In this document: positions 1 to 7,467 of the stretch, in pieces
Position numbering within the stretch: the stretch's first letter is position 1
How the letters are laid out: every line of letters starts with the position of its first letter
Program-made: the position numbers and the translations under genes
NCBI GenBank assembly: GCA_002780675.1
Contig: PEUR01000109.1
Location: forward strand, 1 to 11,663
Source: Gallionellales bacterium CG03_land_8_20_14_0_80_55_15
GTDB lineage: Bacteria; Pseudomonadota; Gammaproteobacteria; Burkholderiales; Gallionellaceae
Reading direction: 5' to 3'
Length of the DNA: 11,663 nucleotides
The notes under the pieces: generated by a model
Seen by the model: only the letters and a program-made list of their open reading frames with translations
What the model was told of the DNA's origin: nothing
The model's database searches: none

Positions 1-2
1 TT

Positions 3-1334
3 ATGCATCATGCCAAGCAATCTGGTAAAGGTATCCTGGCGCGGGAGATTATCGCGCTGGTCAATCCGATCAAAGCCATTTCACCCGAGTGCCCTGTGGC
101 AGAGGTGGCAGAACTGTTTCTGGGACCCGACTATACCCAGTTGCTGTCGCTGCCGGTGATCGAACATGGACGACCTGTCGGCGTGATCAGCCGCTACCGT
201 TTCATGGATATGTATCTCAAGCCCTTTGCCCGCGAACTGTACGGCAAACGCCCGATACGCGGTTTCATCAATGATAAGCCGCTGATGATCGAACTCGACC
301 AGCCGCTGGCGGAGGCCGCGCTGCATGTGGCGGAAAAAATGCAATTCCCGCTCACCGAAGACTTCATCATTACCCGCCACGGTAAATATCTGGGCGTAGG
401 TTTCGTGATGGATTTGCTCAAGGCGATGGAATTGCGTATGCGCGCCAATACCGACGAGTTGAATCAGGCTTATACCCAGCTCAAGTCCTCGCAGATGGCG
501 CTGGTGCAGTCGGAAAAAATGGCCTCATTGGGGCAGATGGTGGCGGGGGTCGCGCACGAGATCAATACGCCGCTGGGCTATGTGCAAAACAATGTGGCAA
601 TGGGGCAGGAGATTTTCATGCAGGTCAGGAATCTGCTGGCCGACTATGAAGCGCTGGTGGATAAGCTGCTCGACGAACAGGCGAGCGAGGAACAGATCGC
701 TGCTCAGATGCAGCAAATTTCCGCGATGCGCGCCGATTTTGATGCCCAGGAAATGCTCGGCGAGATGCAAGGTTTGATGGTGGATTCCTTGTATGGCATA
801 GATCAGATTTCCGAGTTGGTGTTGAATCTAAAAGATTTTTCGCGCATGGATGCGGCGGCAACCGAGGCCGTAAATATCAACGCCTGTATCGAAAGCGCGC
901 TCAATATCGGGCGCAACGTACTCAAGAACAAGGTGGAAATCGTCAGGAATCTGGCTGAACTTCCCAAAATCACTTGCGCCCCCTCGCAGCTCAACCAGGT
1001 CTTCCTCAATCTGTTTACCAATGCCGCTCAAGCCATGGAAGACAAGGGCGAACTGACTATTGCGACCTGGTTCGCCGACGCGGCGTTACACATCAGTGTG
1101 ACCGACAACGGTAAAGGGATCGCCGAGGAACACCTGACGCGCATTTTTGACCCGTTTTTTACTACCAAGCCGGTCGGTGAAGGCACGGGGCTGGGGCTGG
1201 CCATCAGCCACCAGATCATCCAGCAGCATGGTGGGGAAATTACCGTTGAGTCGCACCTCGGTGCGGGGACGAGTTTCCATATTTGCCTGCCGGTTGCCAA
1301 GTCCGAGCGGCGGCTGGAAGTCGTAGCGGCATAA
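3..1334 (+). CDS. Soluble sensor histidine kinase with N-terminal CBS-domain pair (5' end may be cut)
   Basis: Predicted ATP-dependent protein histidine kinase that would pass phosphate to the receiver protein encoded 19 bp downstream. Seen: residues about 15-140 read as two CBS repeats, which in this family bind adenine nucleotides or similar ligands, so the likely input is cytoplasmic; there is no signal peptide or membrane segment. A coiled-coil linker (about 140-175) leads to the H-box VAHEINTPL with phosphoacceptor His185. A long helical stretch (about 200-290) follows. The ATPase part has N-box NLFTNAAQAM (Asn340), G1 DNGKGI (Asp368), F-box FDPFFTTK and G2 GTGLGLAIS (from Gly394), so all catalytic motifs are intact. 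CBS pairs of this style are also found in front of GGDEF proteins. The ATG at 3 is two bases from the window edge, so no ribosome binding site can be seen and the true start may lie upstream. The signal sensed is unknown. Confidence 0.88.
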   Translation: MHHAKQSGKGILAREIIALVNPIKAISPECPVAEVAELFLGPDYTQLLSLPVIEHGRPVGVISRYRFMDMYLKPFARELYGKRPIRGFINDKPLMIELDQPLAEAALHVAEKMQFPLTEDFIITRHGKYLGVGFVMDLLKAMELRMRANTDELNQAYTQLKSSQMALVQSEKMASLGQMVAGVAHEINTPLGYVQNNVAMGQEIFMQVRNLLADYEALVDKLLDEQASEEQIAAQMQQISAMRADFDAQEMLGEMQGLMVDSLYGIDQISELVLNLKDFSRMDAAATEAVNINACIESALNIGRNVLKNKVEIVRNLAELPKITCAPSQLNQVFLNLFTNAAQAMEDKGELTIATWFADAALHISVTDNGKGIAEEHLTRIFDPFFTTKPVGEGTGLGLAISHQIIQQHGGEITVESHLGAGTSFHICLPVAKSERRLEVVAA

Positions 1335-1353
1335 CAAAATCAAGGAAAATGCG

Positions 1354-2268
1354 ATGAGTAAACCCACCCTGTTGTTGATTGATGATGAAGAGCGCATCTT
1401 GCGTTCGCTGCGCATGTTGTTTTTTACCGGCTACACCGTGCGCATGACGACCGATCCGCACGAGGCGCTGCGCATCCTGCGCGATGAAAAAGTGCATGTG
1501 ATTATCAGCGATCAGCGTATGCCGCTCATGCAAGGCTCGGAACTGCTGCGTCTGGCGCGCGAGGCATCGCCCGCCACCATGCGTATTTTGCTGACCGGCT
1601 ACTCGGACATGGAAGCCTCAATCGCCAGCGTCAACGAGGGCGAGGTATTCCGCTATCTTCTCAAACCCTGGGTGGGCGAAGAGGTGAGACGCGTGGTTGC
1701 CGAGGCGGCCGCCATCGCCGAGGCCAGTTTCGCGGTGCAATCGAATAAGCAGGTTGCGGTGGTCAAGAGCCACAAAAAGCCGCGCGTCCTGATCATGGAT
1801 CACGAAGAGACCACGGCCAGGACAGTGCATGAAATTCTCGGTGATCGCTGTGAAATCGTCTGGGCCAGCGATGTCCAACATGCCATGGAAGAATTGGCGC
1901 GGCAGGATGTCTCCATCGTGGTATCCGATCTCATGCTGGGCGATACCAACGTGGGCTATATTCTCAAGACCATCAAACAACTGAACCCGCAGACGCAATG
2001 CATCGTGATTACTTCCTTCAACGACACATCGCGGCTGATCGAACTCATCAATCAGGCACAGATTAGCCGCTATATGCCAAAACCCGTCAGCAAAAACCTG
2101 TTGGCGCGTTACCTGGAGGCGATGCTGGAACGTTTTCATGCCTTATCCGCGCAGCCCGCACTGCAAGAACGCCAGGCCGTCGCGGCCATCAGCGACCCTC
2201 AGGAAAAGCTACAGTCAAGGAATTTTATGGGATTGTTAGGCCGTTTGCGTGGGCGAATGACGGCTTGA
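1354..2268 (+). CDS. Response regulator with two receiver domains and no output domain
   Basis: Predicted phosphate-accepting partner of the upstream kinase. Seen: receiver 1 (about 5-122) has the acidic pair Asp10/Asp11, phosphoacceptor Asp53 in SDQRMP, Thr81 in LLTGYSD and Lys104 in LLKPW; this signature resembles receivers of RpfG/HupR-type regulators. Receiver 2 (about 143-262) has Asp149, phosphoacceptor Asp192, Thr220 and Lys243, but the second acidic position is His150 (MDHEE), which may weaken Mg2+ binding. The last 45 or so residues are low in recognisable structure and hold no DNA-binding, GGDEF, EAL or HD-GYP domain. Such proteins usually act through protein contacts or as phosphate relays. 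Start: ATG with AAGGA at 1342-1346, 7 bases upstream. It is probably cotranscribed with the kinase. The target is not evident from the sequence. Confidence 0.88.
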   Translation: MSKPTLLLIDDEERILRSLRMLFFTGYTVRMTTDPHEALRILRDEKVHVIISDQRMPLMQGSELLRLAREASPATMRILLTGYSDMEASIASVNEGEVFRYLLKPWVGEEVRRVVAEAAAIAEASFAVQSNKQVAVVKSHKKPRVLIMDHEETTARTVHEILGDRCEIVWASDVQHAMEELARQDVSIVVSDLMLGDTNVGYILKTIKQLNPQTQCIVITSFNDTSRLIELINQAQISRYMPKPVSKNLLARYLEAMLERFHALSAQPALQERQAVAAISDPQEKLQSRNFMGLLGRLRGRMTA

Positions 2269-2336
2269 CGAGACCCACGGGCTTGCGGTATTTGTTGCGC
2301 CGCGTCTGTTCGCGACGATTTCGGCCGGTTGGCAAA

Positions 2337-2375
2337 ATTCATGATTCTGTAATGAAAATGCAATGCTAGTGCAAT
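2337..2375 (+). promoter_or_regulatory. Putative Pho box (PhoB-binding direct-repeat array)
   Basis: Four half-sites sit on the same strand at exactly 11-bp spacing: ATTCAT (2337-2342), TGTAAT (2348-2353), TGCAAT (2359-2364) and TGCAAT (2370-2375). PhoB binds tandem 11-bp units, each a CTGTCAT-like 7-mer plus an AT-rich 4-mer; here the second unit begins CTGTAAT (2347-2353) followed by GAAA. A possible extended -10 is TG at 2370-2371 with AATATT at 2373-2378. The array lies about 130 bp before a PlcP/Agt-like pair, a gene type known to be under phosphate control in Alphaproteobacteria. The spacing and half-sites are seen; the PhoB assignment is inference. Confidence 0.55.
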
Positions 2376-2507
2376 ATTTCCGTGCCATTCTGCCGACATG
2401 GGAAGCACATATACAAAATGTTGTTGTCGGTTATCCGTTCATGCCTGCACCGCAGTTCGCGCTGTATTTTTAGCGATTCGTTGTGGCATGACTTTGAGGT
2501 CGCTGGC

Positions 2508-3296
2508 ATGACGACACAACAAGTCCGTTCCATTTTTCTGTCTGATATCCATCTGGGTACCAAGGCTTGTCAGGCCAGCCAATTGCTTGAGTTCCTCAAG
2601 GCCTATTCCTCTGAAAATCTGTTTCTGCTGGGCGACATCGTGGATTTGTGGGCGATGAGTCGTGGCGGCGTGTGTTGGTCAGCCAGCCAGAATACCTTCG
2701 TGCAAAAAGTGCTGCGGCGCGCCCGTCACGGCGAAAAAGTAATCTTCATTCCCGGCAACCATGATGAGGCGATGCGCGAATACGTCGGCACTTCATTCGG
2801 TGATGTGAGGGTGGAATCCGAATATATTCATACCGCCAGCGATGGTCGCCGCTATCTTCTGATACATGGCGACGAATTTGATCAGGTCACGCTGCACCAC
2901 AAGTGGGTCGCCGTGCTGGGCGATATTTTTTATAACCTGCTGGTGCGCATCAATATTTATTTGTCGTGGTTGCGGCGCACCTTAAAACGCCCCGGTTACT
3001 GGTCTTTGGCGGGTTATGCCAAACGCAAGATAAAGACTGCGCTGAATTTTATTTTCGATTTTGAAGATTCGGTCATTCACCATGCGCGTGAACGCGGCCT
3101 GGATGGGGCGATTTGCGGCCATATCCATTGGCCGATGATTAAGGAAATTGAGGGGTTAAGCTACATCAATTGTGGCGATTGGGTGGATAGCTGCACGGCC
3201 ATTGTCGAGCATCTGGATGGGCGCATGGAGTTGATACGCTGGAACGGACACGCCGCTGCGGCTGCTGAAATGATTAAAAAATTGAAAGTTGACTAA
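2508..3296 (+). CDS. plcP: PlcP-like metallophosphoesterase (phospholipid-degrading phospholipase C candidate; LpxH-like fold)
   Basis: A 262-residue calcineurin-like phosphoesterase. Metal-binding motifs seen: SDIHLG (Asp13, His15), GDIVD (Asp43), GNHDE (Asn84, His85), IHGDEFD (His120) and GHIH (His205, His207). Automated annotation would probably say UDP-2,3-diacylglucosamine diphosphatase. However, GNHDE rather than GNRD, the HGDEFD segment, the YWSL and GDWVDSCTAIVEH blocks and the C-terminal DG-E-IRW pattern match my memory of PlcP, the phospholipase C that releases head groups from phosphatidylcholine and phosphatidylethanolamine during phosphate starvation. The glycosyltransferase 6 bp downstream fits that role, since it could use the diacylglycerol product. 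Start: ATG 2508 has GAGGT (2496-2500) 7 bases upstream, and the conserved fold begins just after it; the open frame runs back to a GTG at 2382, but those 42 codons look non-conserved. No signal peptide, so it should act at the cytoplasmic face of the membrane. The family is sure; PlcP versus another LpxH-like activity is likely but not proven. Confidence 0.78.
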   Translation: MTTQQVRSIFLSDIHLGTKACQASQLLEFLKAYSSENLFLLGDIVDLWAMSRGGVCWSASQNTFVQKVLRRARHGEKVIFIPGNHDEAMREYVGTSFGDVRVESEYIHTASDGRRYLLIHGDEFDQVTLHHKWVAVLGDIFYNLLVRINIYLSWLRRTLKRPGYWSLAGYAKRKIKTALNFIFDFEDSVIHHARERGLDGAICGHIHWPMIKEIEGLSYINCGDWVDSCTAIVEHLDGRMELIRWNGHAAAAAEMIKKLKVD

Positions 3297-3302
3297 ATCG
3301 TT

Positions 3303-4487
3303 ATGAAAATCCTGTTTATATCCGACGTTTATTTTCCGCGTATCAACGGTGTCTCGACTTCGATTGAAACGTTTCGCCATGAGCTGCGCGCGCTGGGTCA
3401 CACGGTGCATCTGATAGCGCCCAAATACCTGACAGCCAGCACCGATGAAACCGACATCCTGCGCGTTCCCTCGCACGGTGTGCCGCGCGACCCCGAAGAT
3501 CGCTTCATGCGCTACAGCGGGGTGATGCAGCATCTGGAAAAATTGCGCGGCGAACGCTATGACATCATCCACATACAAACCCCTTTCGTGGCGCATTATC
3601 TGGGCACCAAGCTGTCCGGGTTGCTCGGCATCCCCTGTGTGGAGACCTATCACACCTTCTTTGAGGAGTATCTGTACCACTACATTCCGTTCGTGCCCAA
3701 ACCGTGGTTGCGTCTGCTCGCCCAGCGTTTCTCGCGGCATCAGGGCAATAGTCTGGATGGCATGGTGGTGCCGTCTCATCCGATGCGCCAAGTCCTGAAA
3801 AACTATGGGATTACCACGCCTACCGAAGTTATTCCGACCGGCATTGAGCCGGACAGCTTCGTATTGGGTGATCGCGCCGAGTTTCGCCGCAACTACGGGA
3901 TAGCACAGGAGCGCCCTGTACTGCTGTTTGTGGGGCGTGTGGCGCACGAGAAGAATATCGGATTTCTGCTGAAGGTCTTGGCACAAGTCAGGAAAGCCGT
4001 TCCCGATGTATTGTTCGTGATCGCTGGTGCCGGCCCGGCATTGCCAAGCCTGGAGCATGAGGTGAGGGAGATGGATTTGAGCGAAAACGTCAAATTCATC
4101 GGCTATCTCGATCGCCATACAGAATTAAACAGTTGTTATCGCTGCGCCGACCTGTTTATCTTTGCCTCACGCACGGAAACTCAGGGGCTGGTGTTGCTGG
4201 AAGCGATGGCGCAAGGTGTGGCGGTGGTTTCCACGGCTGAGCTGGGGACGCGCGATGTGCTGCGCGAAGGGGCGGGCGTGTGGATTGCCAGGGAAGAATT
4301 GGCAGACTTTTCCAATAAAGTCGTGCGCTTGCTGGATGATGCAAAAGTGCGCGCCAGTCTGGGCGAAGCCGGACGCGAATATGCGCATGGCTGGTCAGCC
4401 AGCCAGCAAGCCGGACGGATGGTGGCGTTCTATCATGCCGTGCTGTCGGCATCGGCTGTGCCAGAACTATCGGCTTTGCCGCTTTGA
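3303..4487 (+). CDS. GT4-family glycosyltransferase, probable diacylglycerol glycosyltransferase (Agt-like)
   Basis: A 394-residue GT-B glycosyltransferase of family GT4. Seen: the N-terminal acceptor domain opens with FISDVYFPRINGVSTSI, typical of lipid-directed GT4 enzymes. HTFFEEYLYHY (from His117) resembles the HT-x-E-YLHY block of bacterial diacylglycerol glucosyltransferases. VIPTGIE begins the second domain, and the retaining-enzyme EX7E motif is Glu292 to Glu300 (ETQGLVLLE). There is no membrane helix; amphipathic segments near 115-145 could bind membrane. In Alphaproteobacteria a GT4 enzyme called Agt is encoded beside plcP and makes monoglycosyl-diacylglycerols that replace phospholipids; the same role is inferred here. 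It starts 6 bp after its neighbour's stop without a clear Shine-Dalgarno, suggesting translational coupling. The donor sugar cannot be read from sequence. The alternative is a mannosyl- or glucosyltransferase of another glycolipid pathway. Confidence 0.78.
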   Translation: MKILFISDVYFPRINGVSTSIETFRHELRALGHTVHLIAPKYLTASTDETDILRVPSHGVPRDPEDRFMRYSGVMQHLEKLRGERYDIIHIQTPFVAHYLGTKLSGLLGIPCVETYHTFFEEYLYHYIPFVPKPWLRLLAQRFSRHQGNSLDGMVVPSHPMRQVLKNYGITTPTEVIPTGIEPDSFVLGDRAEFRRNYGIAQERPVLLFVGRVAHEKNIGFLLKVLAQVRKAVPDVLFVIAGAGPALPSLEHEVREMDLSENVKFIGYLDRHTELNSCYRCADLFIFASRTETQGLVLLEAMAQGVAVVSTAELGTRDVLREGAGVWIAREELADFSNKVVRLLDDAKVRASLGEAGREYAHGWSASQQAGRMVAFYHAVLSASAVPELSALPL

Positions 4488-4549
4488 AGTCATACCCAAT
4501 GCCTGCATGAGGTGGCATGATGGTGCGGGACGAGCTGTGTTGAATTCGA

Positions 4550-4588
4550 TAAAAAACCCATAACATTATGAATGCTATGGGTTTTTTA
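4550..4588. terminator. Bidirectional rho-independent terminator
   Basis: A perfect 13-bp inverted repeat, TAAAAAACCCATA (4550-4562) with TATGGGTTTTTTA (4576-4588), continued inward by a 4-bp stem CATT/AATG around loop ATG. Read on either strand, the GGG-containing stem ends in a run of six T. It sits between the convergent glycosyltransferase (ends 4487) and ppc (ends 4611), so it can stop transcription from both sides. Confidence 0.92.
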
Positions 4589-4610
4589 TGTGTCCGTGCA
4601 CTGCGATAAA

Positions 4611-7388
4611 TCAACCGCTGTTGCGCAGTCCCGTGGCGATGCCGTTGATGGTCAGGTGGATGGCGCGCTTGGTCAGTTCGCTGCTGTCTCCGGCACGGTG
4701 GTGTGCCAGCAGGGCGACTTGCAAGTGGTTGAGCGGATCAATGTAAGGCATACGGGTCAGCAGGCTGCGCGCGAAGGTCGGGTTGTCGTGCAACAACACC
4801 TGGCTGCCAGTGACGGCGAACAGCATTTTGATGGTTTCTTCAAACTCCTGTTTGATGGCACCGAAAATAGCTTCGCGCAGTGCTGGGTCTTCGACTAGTT
4901 CCGCATAGCTCGCGGCGATCCCCATGTCGGTCTTGGACAGCACCATGTCCATGTTCGACAACAGCCCCTTGAAGAACGTCCAGTCCTTGTACATGGCTTG
5001 CAATTGTGCCAATCCGGTCTGTCCTTCGCGTTCGATGAAGCGATTCACCGCGCTGCCGAAACCAAACCAGCCGGGTAGCAGGGTGCGGTTCAGACCCCAG
5101 CTGAATACCCAGGGAATAGCGCGCAGGTCTTCGATACGATCCGAGGCGCGGCGCGCAGAGGGGCGGCTGCCGATGTTGAGTTCGGCGATTTCGCGTATCG
5201 GCGTGGCGGTGAAAAAGTATTCGGTGAAACCGGGCGTTTCATACACCAGCTTGCGGTAGGCCGCGAAAGCATCCAGGCTCAAGGCTTCCATGATGCGGTG
5301 AAATTCCGGCATCGCGCTGTCTGCGCCGTGATGATGCAGCAGCGTGGCTTCCATGGTCGCGGCAACCAGCGTCTCAAGATTGCGCCGACCAATTTCCGGG
5401 TTGGAGTATTTGCTGGAAATGACCTCGCCCTGTTCGGTGATGCGGATCTGCCCGTTCACGCTGCCCGGCGGTTGCGCCAGAATCGCATCGTAGCTGGGGC
5501 CGCCGCCGCGACCGACCGTGCCGCCACGCCCGTGGAACAGGCGCAGTTCGATGCCATATTGGTTGAACACTTTAACCAGCTCCAGCTCGGCTTTATAGAG
5601 TTCCCAGTTGGCGGTGACATAGCCACCGTCCTTGTTGCTGTCGGAATAGCCCAGCATGACTTCCTGCGTGTTGCCGCGTTTTGCCAGCAATTGGCGGTAG
5701 TAAGGGAGGTTGAACAGGTCTTTCATGATAGACCCGCAACCGCGCAAGTCTTCGATGGTCTCGAACAGGGGAATGATGTTGATGTGCAACTGGGGCGCAT
5801 CACCCCTTTCCAGCAGATTCACCTGTTGCAGCATCAGCGCCAATTCCAGCATGTCGCTCACTGCATCGGTCTTGGAGATGATGTGATTGGGCATGGCTTC
5901 GTGGCCGAAACGCTGATGAATTTGTGCGGCGACTTGCAGGATACGCAATTCGCTTTGGGCGATCTCGGAGTATTGCTCAACATCTCCCATCAGCAACTGG
6001 TCGGCTTGCAGGGTTTTGAGCAGGATCGCGCGGCGCGCTGCTTCATCCAGTTCTGCGTAGTTGGCAAGAATGCCGCCGTGTGCCAGCAGTTCGCTGACGG
6101 TCTGTTCATGTATCGCGCTGTGCTGGCGCATGTCCAGTGGTGCCAGGTGAAAGCCGAATACTTCGACCGCGCGGCGCAGGTTGGACAGTCGCCCTTGTGA
6201 AATATACAGCGCGCCGTGCTGTTCCAGAGAGTGGATCAAAATGTCCAGATCGGCCATGTAATCCTGCGGCTTGTCGTAAGGCTGGGCATTCGGGTTGGTC
6301 GGGCGCAAATGCGCGATGTCGTGTCCCAACTGTTGTGCGGTGGCCGACAGGCGCGAATAAATGCGGATCAAGGCGCGACGATAAGGTTCATCCGCGCGGC
6401 TGATAGCGGTGTCGTGAGCGGCATCGGCGAGAGCACGCAAGTCATCGCTGACCTCTACCAGACGGTCGGTCAGGCTCAGGCGTGTGCCGAGCAGGTTGGT
6501 TTCATTCAGATAAAATTCGAGTGCCACCGATGAGTGCTGCTGCACGGCAGATTGCATCACATCATGGGTGACATAAGGGTTGCCGTCGCGGTCGCCGCCT
6601 ATCCAGCTGCCCACGCGCAAAAAGGGTGGAATCTTGAAGTCGTGGTGGTAACGGGCGGACAGTTCCTGTTCCATGCCCGCGTAAATTTTGGGAATCTCTT
6701 TGAGGAAGGTATAGCGGTAAAATTCCAGGCCGTTCTTGATTTCGTCGTTAACCGTCAGCTTGGCGGTGCGCAACATGCGCGTCTGCCAGAGGATCAGCAC
6801 GAAACGGCGCAACAGGATTTCGTTGTCGGCGAGGTCTTCCGGGGTCATGTCCATGCGGTCGCGGGTGGATAACAGGCTGGAAATAATCAGGTGGCAATCC
6901 AGGATGCTCTTGCGTTGCACTTCAGTGGGGTGGGCGGTCAGCACCGGCGAAATCAGTGCGCTATTGAGAAAAGCCTGCAACCTTTCTTTGCTGACTGGTT
7001 TCTCTGTCAGACGATCCAGCGCCAGTTTGAGACTGCCATTTTTGGGAGGGGAACCCGCCTTGAGGTGATTGCGATGGCGGCGGTTGTGGTGTAAATCCTC
7101 GGCGATGTTGGAAAGTTGCGAGAAGTAGCTGAAGGCGCGCACCACAGCCAGTGTTTCGCCCGGGTTCAGCGCGTCCAGTATGGCTTCGAGTTGAATGCGA
7201 TCCTGGTTGTCCTGGATTTTACGAAAGCGCACCGCCGAGCGGCGCACGTTTTCGACCAGTTGATAGATTTCCTCGCCATCCTGTTCGCGTATCGTGTCGC
7301 CAAGGATGCGACCCAACAGACGGACATCTTCACGCAACGGGACATCTTTGCTGGAAATGTCGGAAGGGGCAAAAAATAAATTCATCAT
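4611..7388 (-). CDS. ppc: Phosphoenolpyruvate carboxylase
   Basis: Carboxylates phosphoenolpyruvate with bicarbonate to oxaloacetate, refilling the TCA cycle; cytoplasmic homotetramer. Seen at full length (925 residues, somewhat longer than the roughly 880 of the E. coli enzyme): the catalytic VLTAHPTEVQR block with His153, GGDRDGNP, GYSDSNKDGG, and LFHGRGGTVGRGGGP (His619; the following GRGG loop holds the catalytic Arg), RPSARR, and the C-terminal RNSG whose Asn923 matches the aspartate-binding Asn at the end of E. coli Ppc, so feedback inhibition by aspartate is plausible. The frame is intact. Start: two successive ATG codons (7388 and 7385); neither has a good Shine-Dalgarno on the minus strand. 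It is divergent from hemC across 79 bp, an arrangement I recall from other Betaproteobacteria, and convergent with the glycosyltransferase gene. In an autotrophic relative it would supply oxaloacetate for amino acid synthesis (inference). Confidence 0.97.
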   Translation of the reverse strand: MMNLFFAPSDISSKDVPLREDVRLLGRILGDTIREQDGEEIYQLVENVRRSAVRFRKIQDNQDRIQLEAILDALNPGETLAVVRAFSYFSQLSNIAEDLHHNRRHRNHLKAGSPPKNGSLKLALDRLTEKPVSKERLQAFLNSALISPVLTAHPTEVQRKSILDCHLIISSLLSTRDRMDMTPEDLADNEILLRRFVLILWQTRMLRTAKLTVNDEIKNGLEFYRYTFLKEIPKIYAGMEQELSARYHHDFKIPPFLRVGSWIGGDRDGNPYVTHDVMQSAVQQHSSVALEFYLNETNLLGTRLSLTDRLVEVSDDLRALADAAHDTAISRADEPYRRALIRIYSRLSATAQQLGHDIAHLRPTNPNAQPYDKPQDYMADLDILIHSLEQHGALYISQGRLSNLRRAVEVFGFHLAPLDMRQHSAIHEQTVSELLAHGGILANYAELDEAARRAILLKTLQADQLLMGDVEQYSEIAQSELRILQVAAQIHQRFGHEAMPNHIISKTDAVSDMLELALMLQQVNLLERGDAPQLHINIIPLFETIEDLRGCGSIMKDLFNLPYYRQLLAKRGNTQEVMLGYSDSNKDGGYVTANWELYKAELELVKVFNQYGIELRLFHGRGGTVGRGGGPSYDAILAQPPGSVNGQIRITEQGEVISSKYSNPEIGRRNLETLVAATMEATLLHHHGADSAMPEFHRIMEALSLDAFAAYRKLVYETPGFTEYFFTATPIREIAELNIGSRPSARRASDRIEDLRAIPWVFSWGLNRTLLPGWFGFGSAVNRFIEREGQTGLAQLQAMYKDWTFFKGLLSNMDMVLSKTDMGIAASYAELVEDPALREAIFGAIKQEFEETIKMLFAVTGSQVLLHDNPTFARSLLTRMPYIDPLNHLQVALLAHHRAGDSSELTKRAIHLTINGIATGLRNSG

Positions 7389-7406
7389 AAGTTATACATA
7401 AAAAAG

Positions 7407-7437
7407 CGCGGCAAGCTCCGTGTTAGAATGCGCCGCG
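7407..7437. repeat. Inverted repeat flanking the hemC -10 element
   Basis: A 6-bp perfect inverted repeat, CGCGGC (7407-7412) and GCCGCG (7432-7437), with a 19-bp spacer containing the hemC extended -10. Arms centred 25 bp apart on either side of a promoter core could be an operator for a dimeric regulator, or a chance GC-rich pairing. No known regulator motif is recognised. Confidence 0.3.
7421..7429 (+). promoter_or_regulatory. Extended -10 promoter of the hem operon
   Basis: TG at 7421-7422, one base, then TAGAAT at 7424-7429 (5 of 6 matches to TATAAT) form an extended -10. The expected -35 position (about 7401-7406, AAAAAG) is poor, as is common for extended -10 promoters. Transcription would begin near 7436, leaving a leader of about 32 bases before the hemC ATG. 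It lies inside the ppc/hemC divergent region. Confidence 0.55.
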
Positions 7438-7467
7438 TAATTAATCACAAAGAATTCAGGAAATCAG

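Noticed and set aside
2248..2279. CGTGGG/CCCACG hairpin as terminator of the two-component pair
   Set aside because: Only 6 bp with a 20-base loop, overlaps the stop codon and has no following T-run.
2382..2507. Longer version of the metallophosphoesterase starting at GTG 2382
   Set aside because: The extra 42 residues look random, the conserved fold begins right after ATG 2508, that ATG has a good GAGGT at proper distance, and the longer start would lie almost on top of the Pho-box-like array.
2508..3296. Calling the metallophosphoesterase LpxH of lipid A synthesis
   Set aside because: It shares the fold, but GNHDE instead of GNRD, the other conserved blocks and the GT4 neighbour fit PlcP better. 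A real LpxH cannot be excluded without a phylogeny.
3156..4118. 320-residue minus-strand open frame
   Set aside because: Antisense across the plcP-like and agt-like genes, His/Gln/Ala-biased translation, no motifs; a shadow of codon usage.
5298..6200. 300-residue plus-strand open frame
   Set aside because: Lies wholly antisense to the intact, strongly conserved ppc gene; low-complexity translation without recognisable domains.
7391..7396. TATAAC on the minus strand as a ppc -10 giving a leaderless transcript
   Set aside because: No -35 or TG extension at suitable spacing, and the predicted start point would fall inside the ppc start codons.
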